A stretch of DNA of 64,000 nucleotides from Verticiella sediminum (GTDB taxonomy: Bacteria > Pseudomonadota > Gammaproteobacteria > Burkholderiales > Burkholderiaceae_B): contig NZ_VLTJ01000020.1 of NCBI RefSeq assembly GCF_007558815.1, forward strand, positions 124,001 through 188,000, in the 5' to 3' direction. Positions 55,939-64,000 of the stretch are shown piece after piece; the first letter of the stretch is position 1; the number at the start of each line of letters is the position of its first letter. Both the position numbers and the translations under genes were made by a program. The notes below the pieces were generated by a model that was given only the letters and a program-made list of their open reading frames with translations, did not search any database and was not told the DNA's origin.

Positions 55939-58691
55939 ACCCGCCCCGCGCCACCGTGCGCCTGCAATTCCACCAGGGTTTCACGCTGGACGACGCGGAG
56001 CCCCTGGTGGGCTATTTCGCCGACCTGGGCATCAGCCACATCTACGCTTCCCCGCTCACCGAGGCGCGGGCGGGCTCGACCCACGGCTACGACGTCATCG
56101 ACCCGCGGCGCATCGGCGCCGCCGTCGGCGGCGAACTGGCGCTGCGCCGGCTGGTCGCGCGCCTGCGCGGCGCGGGCATGGGCCTGATCCTGGACATCGT
56201 GCCCAATCACATGGCCACCGGCGCGGCCAATACCTGGTGGTGGGACGTACTGCGCTGGGGCCGGGGCAGCCACTACGCCGGCCACTTCGACATCGACTGG
56301 GAATCCTCCGACCCGGCCCTGCGCGGCAAGGTGCTTGCCCCCTTCCTGGGCGCCGCCTACGGCGAGGAACTCAGCGAAGGCCGCCTGAAGCTGGCCTTCG
56401 ACGCCGAGTCGGGCGAGTTCGAGATCCACTACTACGACAACCGCTTTCCCGTGACTCCGGAGAGCTACGCGGCGGTCTTCGGCGCGCTGCCGCCTTCGCC
56501 CACCGCGCAGGGCCTGGTCGACACCTTCGCCCGACTGGCGCAGCACAGCGAAGCGCCCACGCGCCAGGCGGCCGTCACTACGCTGCGCGAGGCGGCCGAG
56601 GAGCCGGGCGCGCGCGCCTGCATCGAGGCAGCCATCGCCGCCCACGATCCGCGCGACGCCGCCGGCCGCAGCCGCCTGCACGCCCTGCTCGAATCGCAGC
56701 ACTATCGCCTGACCTGGTGGCGCAACGCCGCCGAGCAGATCAACTGGCGGCGCTTCTTCGAGATCAGCGACCTGGCCGGCGTGCGCGTGGAGGAGCCGCA
56801 GGTGTTCGACGATGTGCACGCGCTCGTCATCCGCCTGTGGGCCGAAGGCGTGATCGACGGTGTGCGCATCGACCACGTGGACGGGTTGACCGACCCGCGG
56901 CGCTACTGCCGCAAGCTGCGCGCCGCCCTGCGCGCGGTCGCGGCCAGCCGTCCGGCCGGGCTCGAACCGGAACCCTACATCCTGGTCGAGAAGATCCTCG
57001 GCGAGGACGAGGCCCTGCCGCAGGACTGGCAGGTCGACGGCACCAGCGGCTACGACTTCATGGCCCAGGTCGGCGGCGTGCTGCACGACGCCCGCGGCGA
57101 GCCTCCGCTCACCCGGCTGTGGCGCGAGATCTCCGGCGAGCACGACAGCTTCCACGAGCTGGTGCGCGATGCGCGGCGCATGCTCATCACCCGCCACTTC
57201 GCCGGCGAGTACGAGAACCTGATGCGCGCCTTGCATCGCATTGCGCAGGAATCGCCGCTCACGCGCGACTGGAGCCGCGCGGCCATACGCCGCACCCTGC
57301 TCGAGTTGCTGGTGGCGTTTCCGGTCTATCGGACCTACGGCGGGCTGGACGGACGCACCGCCGCCGACGCGGTGTTCTTCGCGCACGCGGTGCGCGAGGC
57401 GTCGGCGCACCTGCAGACCGACGACCAGGTCCTGCTGGAGCTGATCGACGACTGGCTGGGCGGCAGGCCGCCGTCGGATCTGCCGCCGGGGCCGCGGCGC
57501 AATGCGCGCCTCACCGCGATCCGCCGCTTCCAGCAACTGACCGCGCCGCTGGCCGCCAAATCGCTGGAGGACACGGTGTTCTTCCGCTACGGCCGGCTGC
57601 TCTCGCGCAACGAAGTCGGAGCCGAACCTTCGGAGTTCGCGCTGGACGTCGTCGGCTTTCACACGTTCGCGCAGGCGCGCGCCGAGCGCTTTCCCCACGC
57701 CATGCTGAGCACCGCCACGCACGACCACAAGCGCGGCGAGGACGCCCGGGCGCGGCTGGCCGCGATCAGCGAAGTGCCCCAGCGCTGGCAATCCCTCACG
57801 CGCGGCTGGCTGACCAGCCGGCAGGATGCGCCGCACGTCGTCGACCAGTACATGCTGCTGCACACGCTGATCGCGGCCTGGCCCCTGTCGCTCGAGGACG
57901 AGCCTCCCCTCGAGCACCTGCGCGAGCGCGTCGAAGCCTGGCAGATCAAGTCGCTGCGCGAAGGCAAGCTGCGCTCCAACTGGTTCGCCCCCGATACCGG
58001 CTACGAAGAGCGCTGCAGCGCCTTTCTCGCGCAGCGCCTGCAGGATGCGCGCTGGCGCCAGGCGCTGGCCGAGTTCGTCGAGCTGCTCGCCCCGGTGGGC
58101 GCGCTCAAGGGCCTGAGCCAGGCGCTGCTGCGCACCACGCTGCCAGGCGTGCCCGACCTGTATCAGGGCACCGAGTTCTGGGACTTCTCGCTGACCGACC
58201 CCGACAACCGGCGCCCGGTGGATTTCCAGGCCCGCATGCGCGCGCTGGGCGGGAGCGCCACGCCCGTCGAGCTGCTGGCGCACTGGCGCGACGGCCGGGT
58301 CAAGCAGGCCATGCTGCAGCGCGCACTGGGGCTGCGCCGCACGCACGCCGCGCTGTTCGCCGCAGGCGGCTACGAGCCGGTGCAGCTCGAGGGCGAATGG
58401 GCCGATGGCGTGATCGCCTTTCGCCGCCAGCGCGGCGAGCAGCGGCTGCTCGTGATCGCGCCCCGGCTCGGCGCGGGCATCCTGACGGCGGACGCCGCGC
58501 CGGCCGAGCGCACGCCCCTGGTCCCGGCCCAGGCCTGGCAGGATACGCGGCTGAGCCTGCGCGACGACGACACCGGGCTGGACTGGCGCTCGGTCTTCGA
58601 TGCCAGCCCACTGCCGGCGCAGGCCGGCGGCGTCGCCCTGCGCGATGCGCTCGCGGCATTCCCGGTGCAGCTCTACTACACCGACGCCTGA
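55935..58691 (+). CDS. treY: Malto-oligosyltrehalose synthase
   Basis: Encodes 918 residues. TreY turns the reducing end of malto-oligosaccharides into trehalose. Typical segments: opening ATVRLQFHQGFTLDDAEPLV, SHIYASPLTEARAGSTHGYDV, nucleophile Asp313 (GVRIDHVDGLTDP), acid/base Glu352 (ILVEKILGEDE) and THDHKRGEDAR around Asp597. Length is normal. Overlaps the malQ stop by ATGA. Ends 23 bases before the second sigma-54 promoter candidate. Confidence 0.96.
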   Translation: MNPPRATVRLQFHQGFTLDDAEPLVGYFADLGISHIYASPLTEARAGSTHGYDVIDPRRIGAAVGGELALRRLVARLRGAGMGLILDIVPNHMATGAANTWWWDVLRWGRGSHYAGHFDIDWESSDPALRGKVLAPFLGAAYGEELSEGRLKLAFDAESGEFEIHYYDNRFPVTPESYAAVFGALPPSPTAQGLVDTFARLAQHSEAPTRQAAVTTLREAAEEPGARACIEAAIAAHDPRDAAGRSRLHALLESQHYRLTWWRNAAEQINWRRFFEISDLAGVRVEEPQVFDDVHALVIRLWAEGVIDGVRIDHVDGLTDPRRYCRKLRAALRAVAASRPAGLEPEPYILVEKILGEDEALPQDWQVDGTSGYDFMAQVGGVLHDARGEPPLTRLWREISGEHDSFHELVRDARRMLITRHFAGEYENLMRALHRIAQESPLTRDWSRAAIRRTLLELLVAFPVYRTYGGLDGRTAADAVFFAHAVREASAHLQTDDQVLLELIDDWLGGRPPSDLPPGPRRNARLTAIRRFQQLTAPLAAKSLEDTVFFRYGRLLSRNEVGAEPSEFALDVVGFHTFAQARAERFPHAMLSTATHDHKRGEDARARLAAISEVPQRWQSLTRGWLTSRQDAPHVVDQYMLLHTLIAAWPLSLEDEPPLEHLRERVEAWQIKSLREGKLRSNWFAPDTGYEERCSAFLAQRLQDARWRQALAEFVELLAPVGALKGLSQALLRTTLPGVPDLYQGTEFWDFSLTDPDNRRPVDFQARMRALGGSATPVELLAHWRDGRVKQAMLQRALGLRRTHAALFAAGGYEPVQLEGEWADGVIAFRRQRGEQRLLVIAPRLGAGILTADAAPAERTPLVPAQAWQDTRLSLRDDDTGLDWRSVFDASPLPAQAGGVALRDALAAFPVQLYYTDA

Positions 58692-58713
58692 AGCCCGACC
58701 GCCTGCGCGGCCG

Positions 58714-58731
58714 TGGCATCCGGCTTGCTGA
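58714..58731 (+). promoter_or_regulatory. Candidate sigma-54 (-24/-12) promoter of the SDR-ASRT-GH15 operon
   Basis: TGGCAT (58714-58719), five bases, TTGCTGA (58725-58731), with GG and GC exactly ten bases apart. Predicted start near 58740, leaving a leader of about 120 bases before the SDR ATG. One base (T for C in TGGCAC) departs from consensus. It is the second such site in this glucan block, on the same strand. Confidence 0.58.
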
Positions 58732-58752
58732 GTCGATATGCCCTTCGTGAGT

Positions 58753-58774
58753 GCTCCCGCCTCGAGGCGGGAGC
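58753..58774. repeat. 22-bp perfect palindrome in the SDR leader
   Basis: GCTCCCGCCTC followed directly by GAGGCGGGAGC is a perfect inverted repeat of 22 bp. As RNA it makes a strong hairpin. It may end readthrough from treY, or be part of the leader if the sigma-54 promoter is used. A smaller hairpin (58813-58832) lies further on. Confidence 0.5.
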
Positions 58775-58859
58775 CTGCTCGCCCCAGGCAAGGCGCCTCG
58801 CGCCCTGGGCGGCCTCGCCTTCGCGGGCGAGGTCCGGCGAGCATGGTCCTGGAGAAAGC

Positions 58860-59894
58860 ATGTCCGATTTCCGTTCGTTCTGGCGCGATCGCGTCGTCGT
58901 CATCACCGGGGCATCCGCCGGCGTAGGGCGCGCATGCGCCATGAGCCTGGCCGCGCAGGGCGCGCACCTGTGCCTGATCGCGCGCGACAGCGCCGGCCTG
59001 CAGCAGACCCGCGGCGAAGCCGCGCAGCTCGGGGCCAGCGTGATCGCCTGCCCGGCCGACGTGGCCGACGCCGAAGCGGTGCAGGCGGCCGCCCAGGCCT
59101 GCGTCAACACCTTCGGCCGCATCGACGTATGGATCAACAATGCGATGGCGACCGTGTACAGCCCCATCGCCAAGCTCACCGCGGCCGAAGTGCGCCGCGT
59201 CACCGAAGTGACGTACCTGGGCGTGGTGCACGGCACGCTCGCGGCCCTGCGGCACATGCAGCGCGCCGGCCGCGGCACCGTCGTGCAGGTCGGCTCGGCG
59301 CTGGCGTACCGCGGCATCCCGCTGCAGGCGGCCTACAGCGCGGCCAAGCATGCCGTGCGCGGCTTCACCACGGCGCTGCGCGCCGAGCTGCTGCAGTCGC
59401 GCAGCCCGGTCCACGTCACGTCCGTCCACCTGCCGGCCATCGACACGCCCCAGTTCGACTGGGCGCGCACCCACTGCCCCACGCAGCCGCGGCCGATGCC
59501 GCCGGTGTATGCGCCGGAGGTGGCTGCGCGCGCCATCCTGCGCGCCGCGCGCCATCCGCGCCGCGAATACTGGGTGGGCGCGAGCACACCGCTCGTCGTA
59601 TTCGGCGAACGCCTCGCGCCCGGACTGCTCGATCGCTACATGGCCCGGCACGCGGCGCGCGGCCAGGACTCGGGCGTCCCGGTGCCCCGCGAACGGCCCG
59701 ACAATCTGCACGAGCCGGCAGCCACCGGGCACGACACGCGGGGTACCTGGGGCCACGAGGCCCGCACGCACGCCCTCGTCGTGTCGTCCGGGGCCGCGAC
59801 CACGGCCGCGTGGCTGGTCTGCGGGGCGGCGCTGCTCGGCCTGGGCGCCTTGCTGCATCGATCCGCGCACCGCAGAACCAGGAGGTTTCCATGA
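58860..59894 (+). CDS. SDR-family oxidoreductase with a C-terminal membrane helix
   Basis: Encodes 344 residues. Classical short-chain dehydrogenase features: nucleotide-binding TGASAGVGR (about residue 18), NNA (about 96), catalytic YSAAK (about 160, with Ser in VGSALAY). After residue 260 comes a polar linker and one hydrophobic helix (about 312-332), then a basic end, so it may be membrane-anchored. Substrate unknown. GGAG lies five bases before the ATG. Its stop overlaps the ASRT start (ATGA). Confidence 0.88.
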   Translation: MSDFRSFWRDRVVVITGASAGVGRACAMSLAAQGAHLCLIARDSAGLQQTRGEAAQLGASVIACPADVADAEAVQAAAQACVNTFGRIDVWINNAMATVYSPIAKLTAAEVRRVTEVTYLGVVHGTLAALRHMQRAGRGTVVQVGSALAYRGIPLQAAYSAAKHAVRGFTTALRAELLQSRSPVHVTSVHLPAIDTPQFDWARTHCPTQPRPMPPVYAPEVAARAILRAARHPRREYWVGASTPLVVFGERLAPGLLDRYMARHAARGQDSGVPVPRERPDNLHEPAATGHDTRGTWGHEARTHALVVSSGAATTAAWLVCGAALLGLGALLHRSAHRRTRRFP

Positions 59895-60262
59895 GCATAG
59901 GCAAGACAGTCTGGGCCATCGCCGAGGGCTACATCCCCGGGCGCAGCGCCGACGAGAGCCACGAGATGGTCTCGCACGAGACGGCATGCATCCTGAACAC
60001 CAACGAGGTGCCGGCGAACATACGCATCACCCTCTACTTCGCCGACCGCGACCCGGTCGGGCCGTACGAAGTGACGGTGGGCGCGCGCCGCACGCTGCAT
60101 CTGCGCTTCAACGATCTCGCGCAACCCGAGCCCGTGCCGCGCGATACCGACTATGCCTCGGTCTTCGTCTCGGATGTGCCGATCGTCGTGCAGCATACGC
60201 GGCTCGACTCGCGCGACCCGAACATCGCCCTGCTCTCGACCATTGCCTACGCCGCCGGATGA
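59891..60262 (+). CDS. Sensory rhodopsin transducer (ASRT) family protein
   Basis: Encodes 123 residues and resembles the soluble Anabaena sensory rhodopsin transducer over its length: GKTVWAIAEGYIPG, HETACILNTN, ITLYFADRDPVGPYEVTV, TLHLRFNDL, SVFVSDVPIVVQHTRLDSR. The family forms beta-rich tetramers and is suspected of binding small molecules such as sugars. No rhodopsin gene lies in the window. AGGAGG lies nearby upstream, and ATGA overlaps tie it to the SDR and glucoamylase genes, which argues for a carbohydrate role here (inference). Confidence 0.88.
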   Translation: MSIGKTVWAIAEGYIPGRSADESHEMVSHETACILNTNEVPANIRITLYFADRDPVGPYEVTVGARRTLHLRFNDLAQPEPVPRDTDYASVFVSDVPIVVQHTRLDSRDPNIALLSTIAYAAG

Positions 60263-62088
60263 GCCTGTATAAACAACCGCCCATTGCCGACTACGCCCTG
60301 ATCGGCGACTGCCAGACCGCCGCGCTGGTCAATCGCCATGGCTGCATCGACTGGCTGTGCTGGCCGCGCTTCGATTCCGCCGCCTGCCTGACCCGCCTGC
60401 TCGGCGACGACGAGCACGGCTATTGGCATATCGGGCCGATGGACGGCGGGCGCTGCGCGTCGCGCCGCTACCTGCCCGGCACGCTGATCCTCGAGAGCCG
60501 GTTCGAGACGTCCACGGGCACCGTCACGATCTCCGACTTCATGCCGGTGCGCAAGGAGGGGGAATCGCTGTCGAACCTGATGCGCATCGTGCGCGGCGTG
60601 AGCGGCAGCGTGCGCATGCGCCTGGAGCTGGCCATACGCTTTGACTACGGGCGCATCGTCCCCTGGGTGTCGCGTACCGAGGGCGGCGCCCTGCGCGCGG
60701 TCGCCGGCCCGCATGCGGTGATGTTCTACTCGGCCGTGCCGACCCGCGGCGACGGTTACCGCACCGTGGCGGAATTCACCGTGCAGGCGGGCGACGAGCT
60801 GCACTTCTGCCTGAACTACGAGCCTTCGCACCTGCCGATCAGCAAGCCGCCCGATCCGGCGCAGGCGCTGGTGGACACGTGCGCGTTCTGGGAGGCGTGG
60901 TCGCAACGCAGCCGATACCGCGGCGCCTGGCCCGAGGCGGTGGAGCGATCGCTCATCACCATCAAGGCGCTGACCCACCGACCCACCGGCGGCATCGTCG
61001 CCGCGCCCACCACCTCGCTGCCCGAACACCTGGGCGGCGAGCGCAACTGGGACTACCGCTACTGCTGGCTGCGCGACGCCACCTTCACGCTGCTCTCGCT
61101 GCTCAACGCGGGCTACCGCGACGAGGCCGAATCGTGGTGCGACTGGCTGCTGCGCGCGGTGGCGGGCTCGGCCGAGCAGATCCAGCCGCTCTATGGCCTG
61201 GCGGGCGAACCCCGCCTGCGCGAGGAGACGCTGGACCACCTGCCCGGCTATCACGGCTCGGCGCCGGTACGCGTCGGCAACGCGGCGTGCAGCCAACTGC
61301 AGCTCGATGTCTTCGGCAGCGCCATGGACACGTTCCATGAGGCGCGCTCCGCGGGCCTGCGGCTGCATCACGACGGCCTCGCCCTGCAGCGCCACCTCAT
61401 ACGGCACCTGGACTCCCTGTGGCAGCTACCGGACGAAGGCATCTGGGAGGTCCGCGGCGAGAAGCAGCATTTCGTGCACTCCAAGCTGATGTGCTGGGTC
61501 GCGTTCGACCGCGCGGTCCAGGGCGCGGAACGCTTCGGCATGCCCGGCCCGGTGGACGCGTGGCGCAGCGCGCGCGAACGCCTGCGGGCCGAGATCCTGG
61601 AGCGCGGCTTCGATGCCCGCGTCGGCGCATTCACGCAGGCCTATGGCAGCACGGCGCTCGACGCCTCGGTGCTGCTGATCCCGTTGGTCGGCTTCCTGCC
61701 CGCGGACGACCCGCGCATGCGCTCGACCGTGCGCGCCATCCAGCGCTCGCTCACCGAGGACGGCCTGGTGCTGCGCTACGACACCGGCACCGGACACGAC
61801 GGCCTGGCGGGCAAGGAAGGCGTGTTCCTCGCCTGCACCTTCTGGCTGGCCGACAATCTCATCCTGCAGGGCCGGCGCGACGAGGCGCGGCAGCTCTTCG
61901 AGCGCCTGCTGGCCCTGCGCAACGACGTCGGCCTGCTCGCCGAACAATACGATCCCGCGGCCGGGCGCCAGCTCGGCAACTTCCCCCAGGCGTTCTCCCA
62001 TTTCGCGCTGATCGATACCGCCTTCAACTTCGAGGACACCAGCGGCCTGGCGCGCGACTGCGGCGGGCACCCGCGCAATCTGGGCTAA
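60259..62088 (+). CDS. GH15 glucoamylase/trehalase-type glycoside hydrolase
   Basis: Encodes 609 residues. GH15 members release glucose from glucan ends or split trehalose by inversion. N-terminal super-sandwich domain opens IADYALIGDCQTAALV and GCIDWLCWPRFDS; the (alpha/alpha)6 barrel has NWDYRYCWLRDATFTL, general acid Glu397 (GIWEVRG) and general base Glu562 (LLAEQYDP). No signal peptide, so it acts in the cytoplasm on the internal glucan or trehalose pool. Trehalase versus glucoamylase cannot be settled by eye. Starts within the ASRT stop (ATGA) and ends eight bases from the convergent kinase gene. Confidence 0.92.
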   Translation: MSLYKQPPIADYALIGDCQTAALVNRHGCIDWLCWPRFDSAACLTRLLGDDEHGYWHIGPMDGGRCASRRYLPGTLILESRFETSTGTVTISDFMPVRKEGESLSNLMRIVRGVSGSVRMRLELAIRFDYGRIVPWVSRTEGGALRAVAGPHAVMFYSAVPTRGDGYRTVAEFTVQAGDELHFCLNYEPSHLPISKPPDPAQALVDTCAFWEAWSQRSRYRGAWPEAVERSLITIKALTHRPTGGIVAAPTTSLPEHLGGERNWDYRYCWLRDATFTLLSLLNAGYRDEAESWCDWLLRAVAGSAEQIQPLYGLAGEPRLREETLDHLPGYHGSAPVRVGNAACSQLQLDVFGSAMDTFHEARSAGLRLHHDGLALQRHLIRHLDSLWQLPDEGIWEVRGEKQHFVHSKLMCWVAFDRAVQGAERFGMPGPVDAWRSARERLRAEILERGFDARVGAFTQAYGSTALDASVLLIPLVGFLPADDPRMRSTVRAIQRSLTEDGLVLRYDTGTGHDGLAGKEGVFLACTFWLADNLILQGRRDEARQLFERLLALRNDVGLLAEQYDPAAGRQLGNFPQAFSHFALIDTAFNFEDTSGLARDCGGHPRNLG

Positions 62089-62096
62089 GGTCCAGC

Positions 62097-64000
62097 TCAG
62101 CGCACGTCCTCGGCATGCGCCGGGCCTTCGGCGACCAGCTCGCGCAGCACCGAGAGCAGGGCTTCGATGCGTACCGGCTTGTTCAGGTGCGCGCGAAACC
62201 CGGCGGCGAGCGCGCGCTGCACGTCGTCGCTGCGGCCAAAGCCGGTCAGCGCCACCGCGGGCGACCGTGCATGCCCGGGAAGCCCGCGCAGCCGGGCCAG
62301 CAGCTCGTGGCCGTCCATTTCGGGCATGCCGATGTCGGAGACAATGACGTCGTAGGTCTCGTCCCTGGCCCGCGCAAGCGCCTGCGCGCCGGTGCTGACC
62401 GCCGTCACCACCGCGCCTTCCATGGCGAGTAGCTGATGAAACGCTTCCAGCGTCTCGACGCTGTCGTCCACCAGCAGGACGCGCACGCCGGCCAGGCTGC
62501 CCGCCGCCGCGCTCTCGGCGGCCGCCTCGGCGCCCGAGGCGGCGCCGGGGCCGCTCACGGCCGGCAGCCAGACGGCGAAGGTGGCGCCGCACCCCTCTCC
62601 CGCCGACTCGGCCTGCACGCGCCCGCCATGCAGCTCCGCCAGTTGGCGCACCAGGGCCAGGCCGATGCCCAGGCCGCCCTGGCGCCGGGCGGCGAGGCCG
62701 TCGGCCTGCGCGAACATGTCGAACAGGCGCGGCAGGACAGCCGGTGAAATGCCACGCCCCGTATCGACCACCTTCAGCCAGGCACCCGTCGGGGCGTCCG
62801 GCGCGCCGTCGGCGACGGGCGCGGGCTCCACGCTGACGGCGACGGTGCCGCCGCGCGGGGTGAACTTGATGGCGTTGCTCACCAGATTCCAGACGATCTG
62901 CTCGATGCGCACTTCGTCCGCGTTCAACCAGACCTCGGGGCCCGGCTCCAGCACCAGGGTGACGCCCTGCTCCTCGGCCTCGGCACGCGAGGCCTGCACC
63001 ACCGTCTCGACCACCCGGCGCCACTCCACCGACGCGGCCGCCAGGCGCAGCTTGCCGGTATGCAGGCGCGAGAGATCGAGCAGGTCGTCGATGATCTTGG
63101 CCTGGCCGAGTACCGAGCGCTGGATCACCTGCGCGGCGCGCTGCCCCAGAGCGGAGGACTGGACCTCGGGCAGACGGGTCAGCAATTCGGCATTGGCATA
63201 GATGAGGTTCAGCGGATGCTTGAGTTCGTGCGACATCACCGCGAGGAACTCGTCCTTGAGCTGGTTGGCAGCCTGGGCCCGCGCACGCACGATACGCTCG
63301 TGGCGCAGCAACACCTCGCGCTCGCGTTCGGCCCGCTTGCGGGCGGTGAGATCGCGCGCGATCTTGGCATAGCCGTACAGTTGGCGATTGCGCAGCGGCG
63401 TCAGCACGCCGCTGCAATAGAAGCGCTGACCGTCCGCGCGCAGGAGCCAGCGCTCGCCCTCGGCGCGGCCCTCGTCGCGGGCGCGGCGCATTTCATCCCC
63501 GGGCACGCCGTTGACGCGGTCCTCGGCCACGAACAGCATGCTGAAGTGCCGCCCCAGCGCCTGCGCCTCGGCATAACCGAACATGCGCTCGGCCGCGCTG
63601 TTCCAGCTCGTGACGCAGCCCTCGTTGTCGAGCGTGAAGATGGCATAGTCTTCGGTGCTGTCCGCCGCCAGGCGCATGAGATCCGGCGCGGTCTCGGGCA
63701 CCCGGATCTCGATGAAGCGGAACAAGGCATGCAGTGCGCCGTCGGCGCCCCGGCGCCAGCGGCCGTCCACTTCGTAGGTGCGGCCGCCGACGGTCAGTTC
63801 GGCGCGGGTGTCGCCGCCGCCCTGCAACAGATGCGCAGCGTCGCTCAGGAGTTGCGGATAGCGTTCGGGCGGTTGCGTGTAGCACTCGGTCGCGCCATCC
63901 CAGCCCAGCAGCTCCTCCAGACCGGGGGTGGCGTATACCACGCGCGAGGCAGCGTCCAGTTCGAGTATCAGGACCCCCGCGTCCAATTGGCGGGAAAGCA
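62097..64000 (-). CDS. Hybrid PAS sensor histidine kinase/response regulator (N-terminus cut by window edge)
   Basis: At least 634 residues, with the frame open to the window end, so the true start lies outside; a TTG at 63986 is only an internal candidate. Domains: a PAS (VVYATPGLEELLGWD), a second PAS with PAC (DYAIFTLDNEGCVTSWNSAA, GRHFSMLF), HisKA with the phospho-His in SHELKHPLN (codon at 63228-63230), ATPase with NLVSNAIKFT, DTGRGIS and GLGIGLALV, and a C-terminal receiver with VSDIGMPEMDG and KPV. Similar kinases in related bacteria carry CheB/CheR modules upstream. No membrane helices are seen in the visible part. Signal unknown. Confidence 0.92.
   Translation of the reverse strand, partial: LSRQLDAGVLILELDAASRVVYATPGLEELLGWDGATECYTQPPERYPQLLSDAAHLLQGGGDTRAELTVGGRTYEVDGRWRRGADGALHALFRFIEIRVPETAPDLMRLAADSTEDYAIFTLDNEGCVTSWNSAAERMFGYAEAQALGRHFSMLFVAEDRVNGVPGDEMRRARDEGRAEGERWLLRADGQRFYCSGVLTPLRNRQLYGYAKIARDLTARKRAEREREVLLRHERIVRARAQAANQLKDEFLAVMSHELKHPLNLIYANAELLTRLPEVQSSALGQRAAQVIQRSVLGQAKIIDDLLDLSRLHTGKLRLAAASVEWRRVVETVVQASRAEAEEQGVTLVLEPGPEVWLNADEVRIEQIVWNLVSNAIKFTPRGGTVAVSVEPAPVADGAPDAPTGAWLKVVDTGRGISPAVLPRLFDMFAQADGLAARRQGGLGIGLALVRQLAELHGGRVQAESAGEGCGATFAVWLPAVSGPGAASGAEAAAESAAAGSLAGVRVLLVDDSVETLEAFHQLLAMEGAVVTAVSTGAQALARARDETYDVIVSDIGMPEMDGHELLARLRGLPGHARSPAVALTGFGRSDDVQRALAAGFRAHLNKPVRIEALLSVLRELVAEGPAHAEDVR

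Noticed and set aside
55737-59987. 1416-codon open frame on the minus strand opposite malQ, treY and the SDR gene
   Set aside because: It spans three well-supported genes and two intergenic gaps and has no family resemblance. Long antisense frames are expected at this GC content.

Overview
The window is high-GC DNA packed with genes, mostly in tightly coupled operons whose stop and start codons overlap (ATGA or TAATG). The order trpF-trpB-trpA-accD next to truA and fimV, together with ugp, liv and cyd operons of proteobacterial type, points to a betaproteobacterium of the order Burkholderiales, perhaps near Alcaligenaceae. That placement is an inference from synteny and protein character; no rRNA or tRNA gene was seen. 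Nothing suggests a prophage, insertion sequence or CRISPR array.

Layout. 1-4013 (minus): cytochrome bd genes cydD-cydC-cydA, with cydA cut by the window edge. 4014-4606: a 593-bp non-coding stretch with a 10-bp direct repeat and a strong hairpin. 4607-10761 (minus): fimV-truA-trpF-trpB-trpA-accD. 10905-12233 (plus): an omega-amino acid:pyruvate aminotransferase. 12522-16709 (plus): ugpBAEC glycerol-3-phosphate uptake, preceded by a plausible Pho box. 16778-18601 (plus): an FtsH-family protease. 18778-23675 (minus): a branched-chain amino acid type ABC transporter with a LivM-LivG fusion. 23862-25455 (minus): htpX and a stand-alone receiver protein. 25629-27894 (plus): ergothioneine genes egtD-egtB. 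27966-32227 (minus): dodecin, a VTT membrane protein, and ybhP-clsB-ybhN. 32346-33257 (plus): rdgC. 33328-39291 (minus): the four-gene ligase-associated DNA repair cluster (exonuclease, ATP-dependent ligase, Lhr-type helicase, metallophosphoesterase).

39540-62088 (plus) is the most distinctive region, a 22.5-kb alpha-glucan/trehalose/maltose-1-phosphate block: glgA, a large glgE fusion, treS fused to maltokinase, glgB, glgX, treZ, malQ, treY, then an SDR oxidoreductase, an Anabaena-sensory-rhodopsin-transducer-like protein (ASRT family) and a GH15 glucoamylase/trehalase. The enzymes form a loop. TreY and TreZ release trehalose from glucan; TreS isomerises it to maltose; maltokinase makes maltose 1-phosphate; GlgE adds the maltosyl unit back to glucan; GlgB branches; GlgX and MalQ trim and reshuffle; GH15 may hydrolyse. 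Two sequences with the GG-N10-GC architecture and near-consensus -24/-12 elements of sigma-54 promoters sit in the leaders of both halves (39376-39393 and 58714-58731). This suggests, but does not prove, that the whole block is a sigma-54 regulon. The rhodopsin-free ASRT protein, translationally coupled between an SDR and a glucoamylase, is the best candidate here for an under-described system. A hybrid histidine kinase (62097-64000, minus, cut by the window end) follows.
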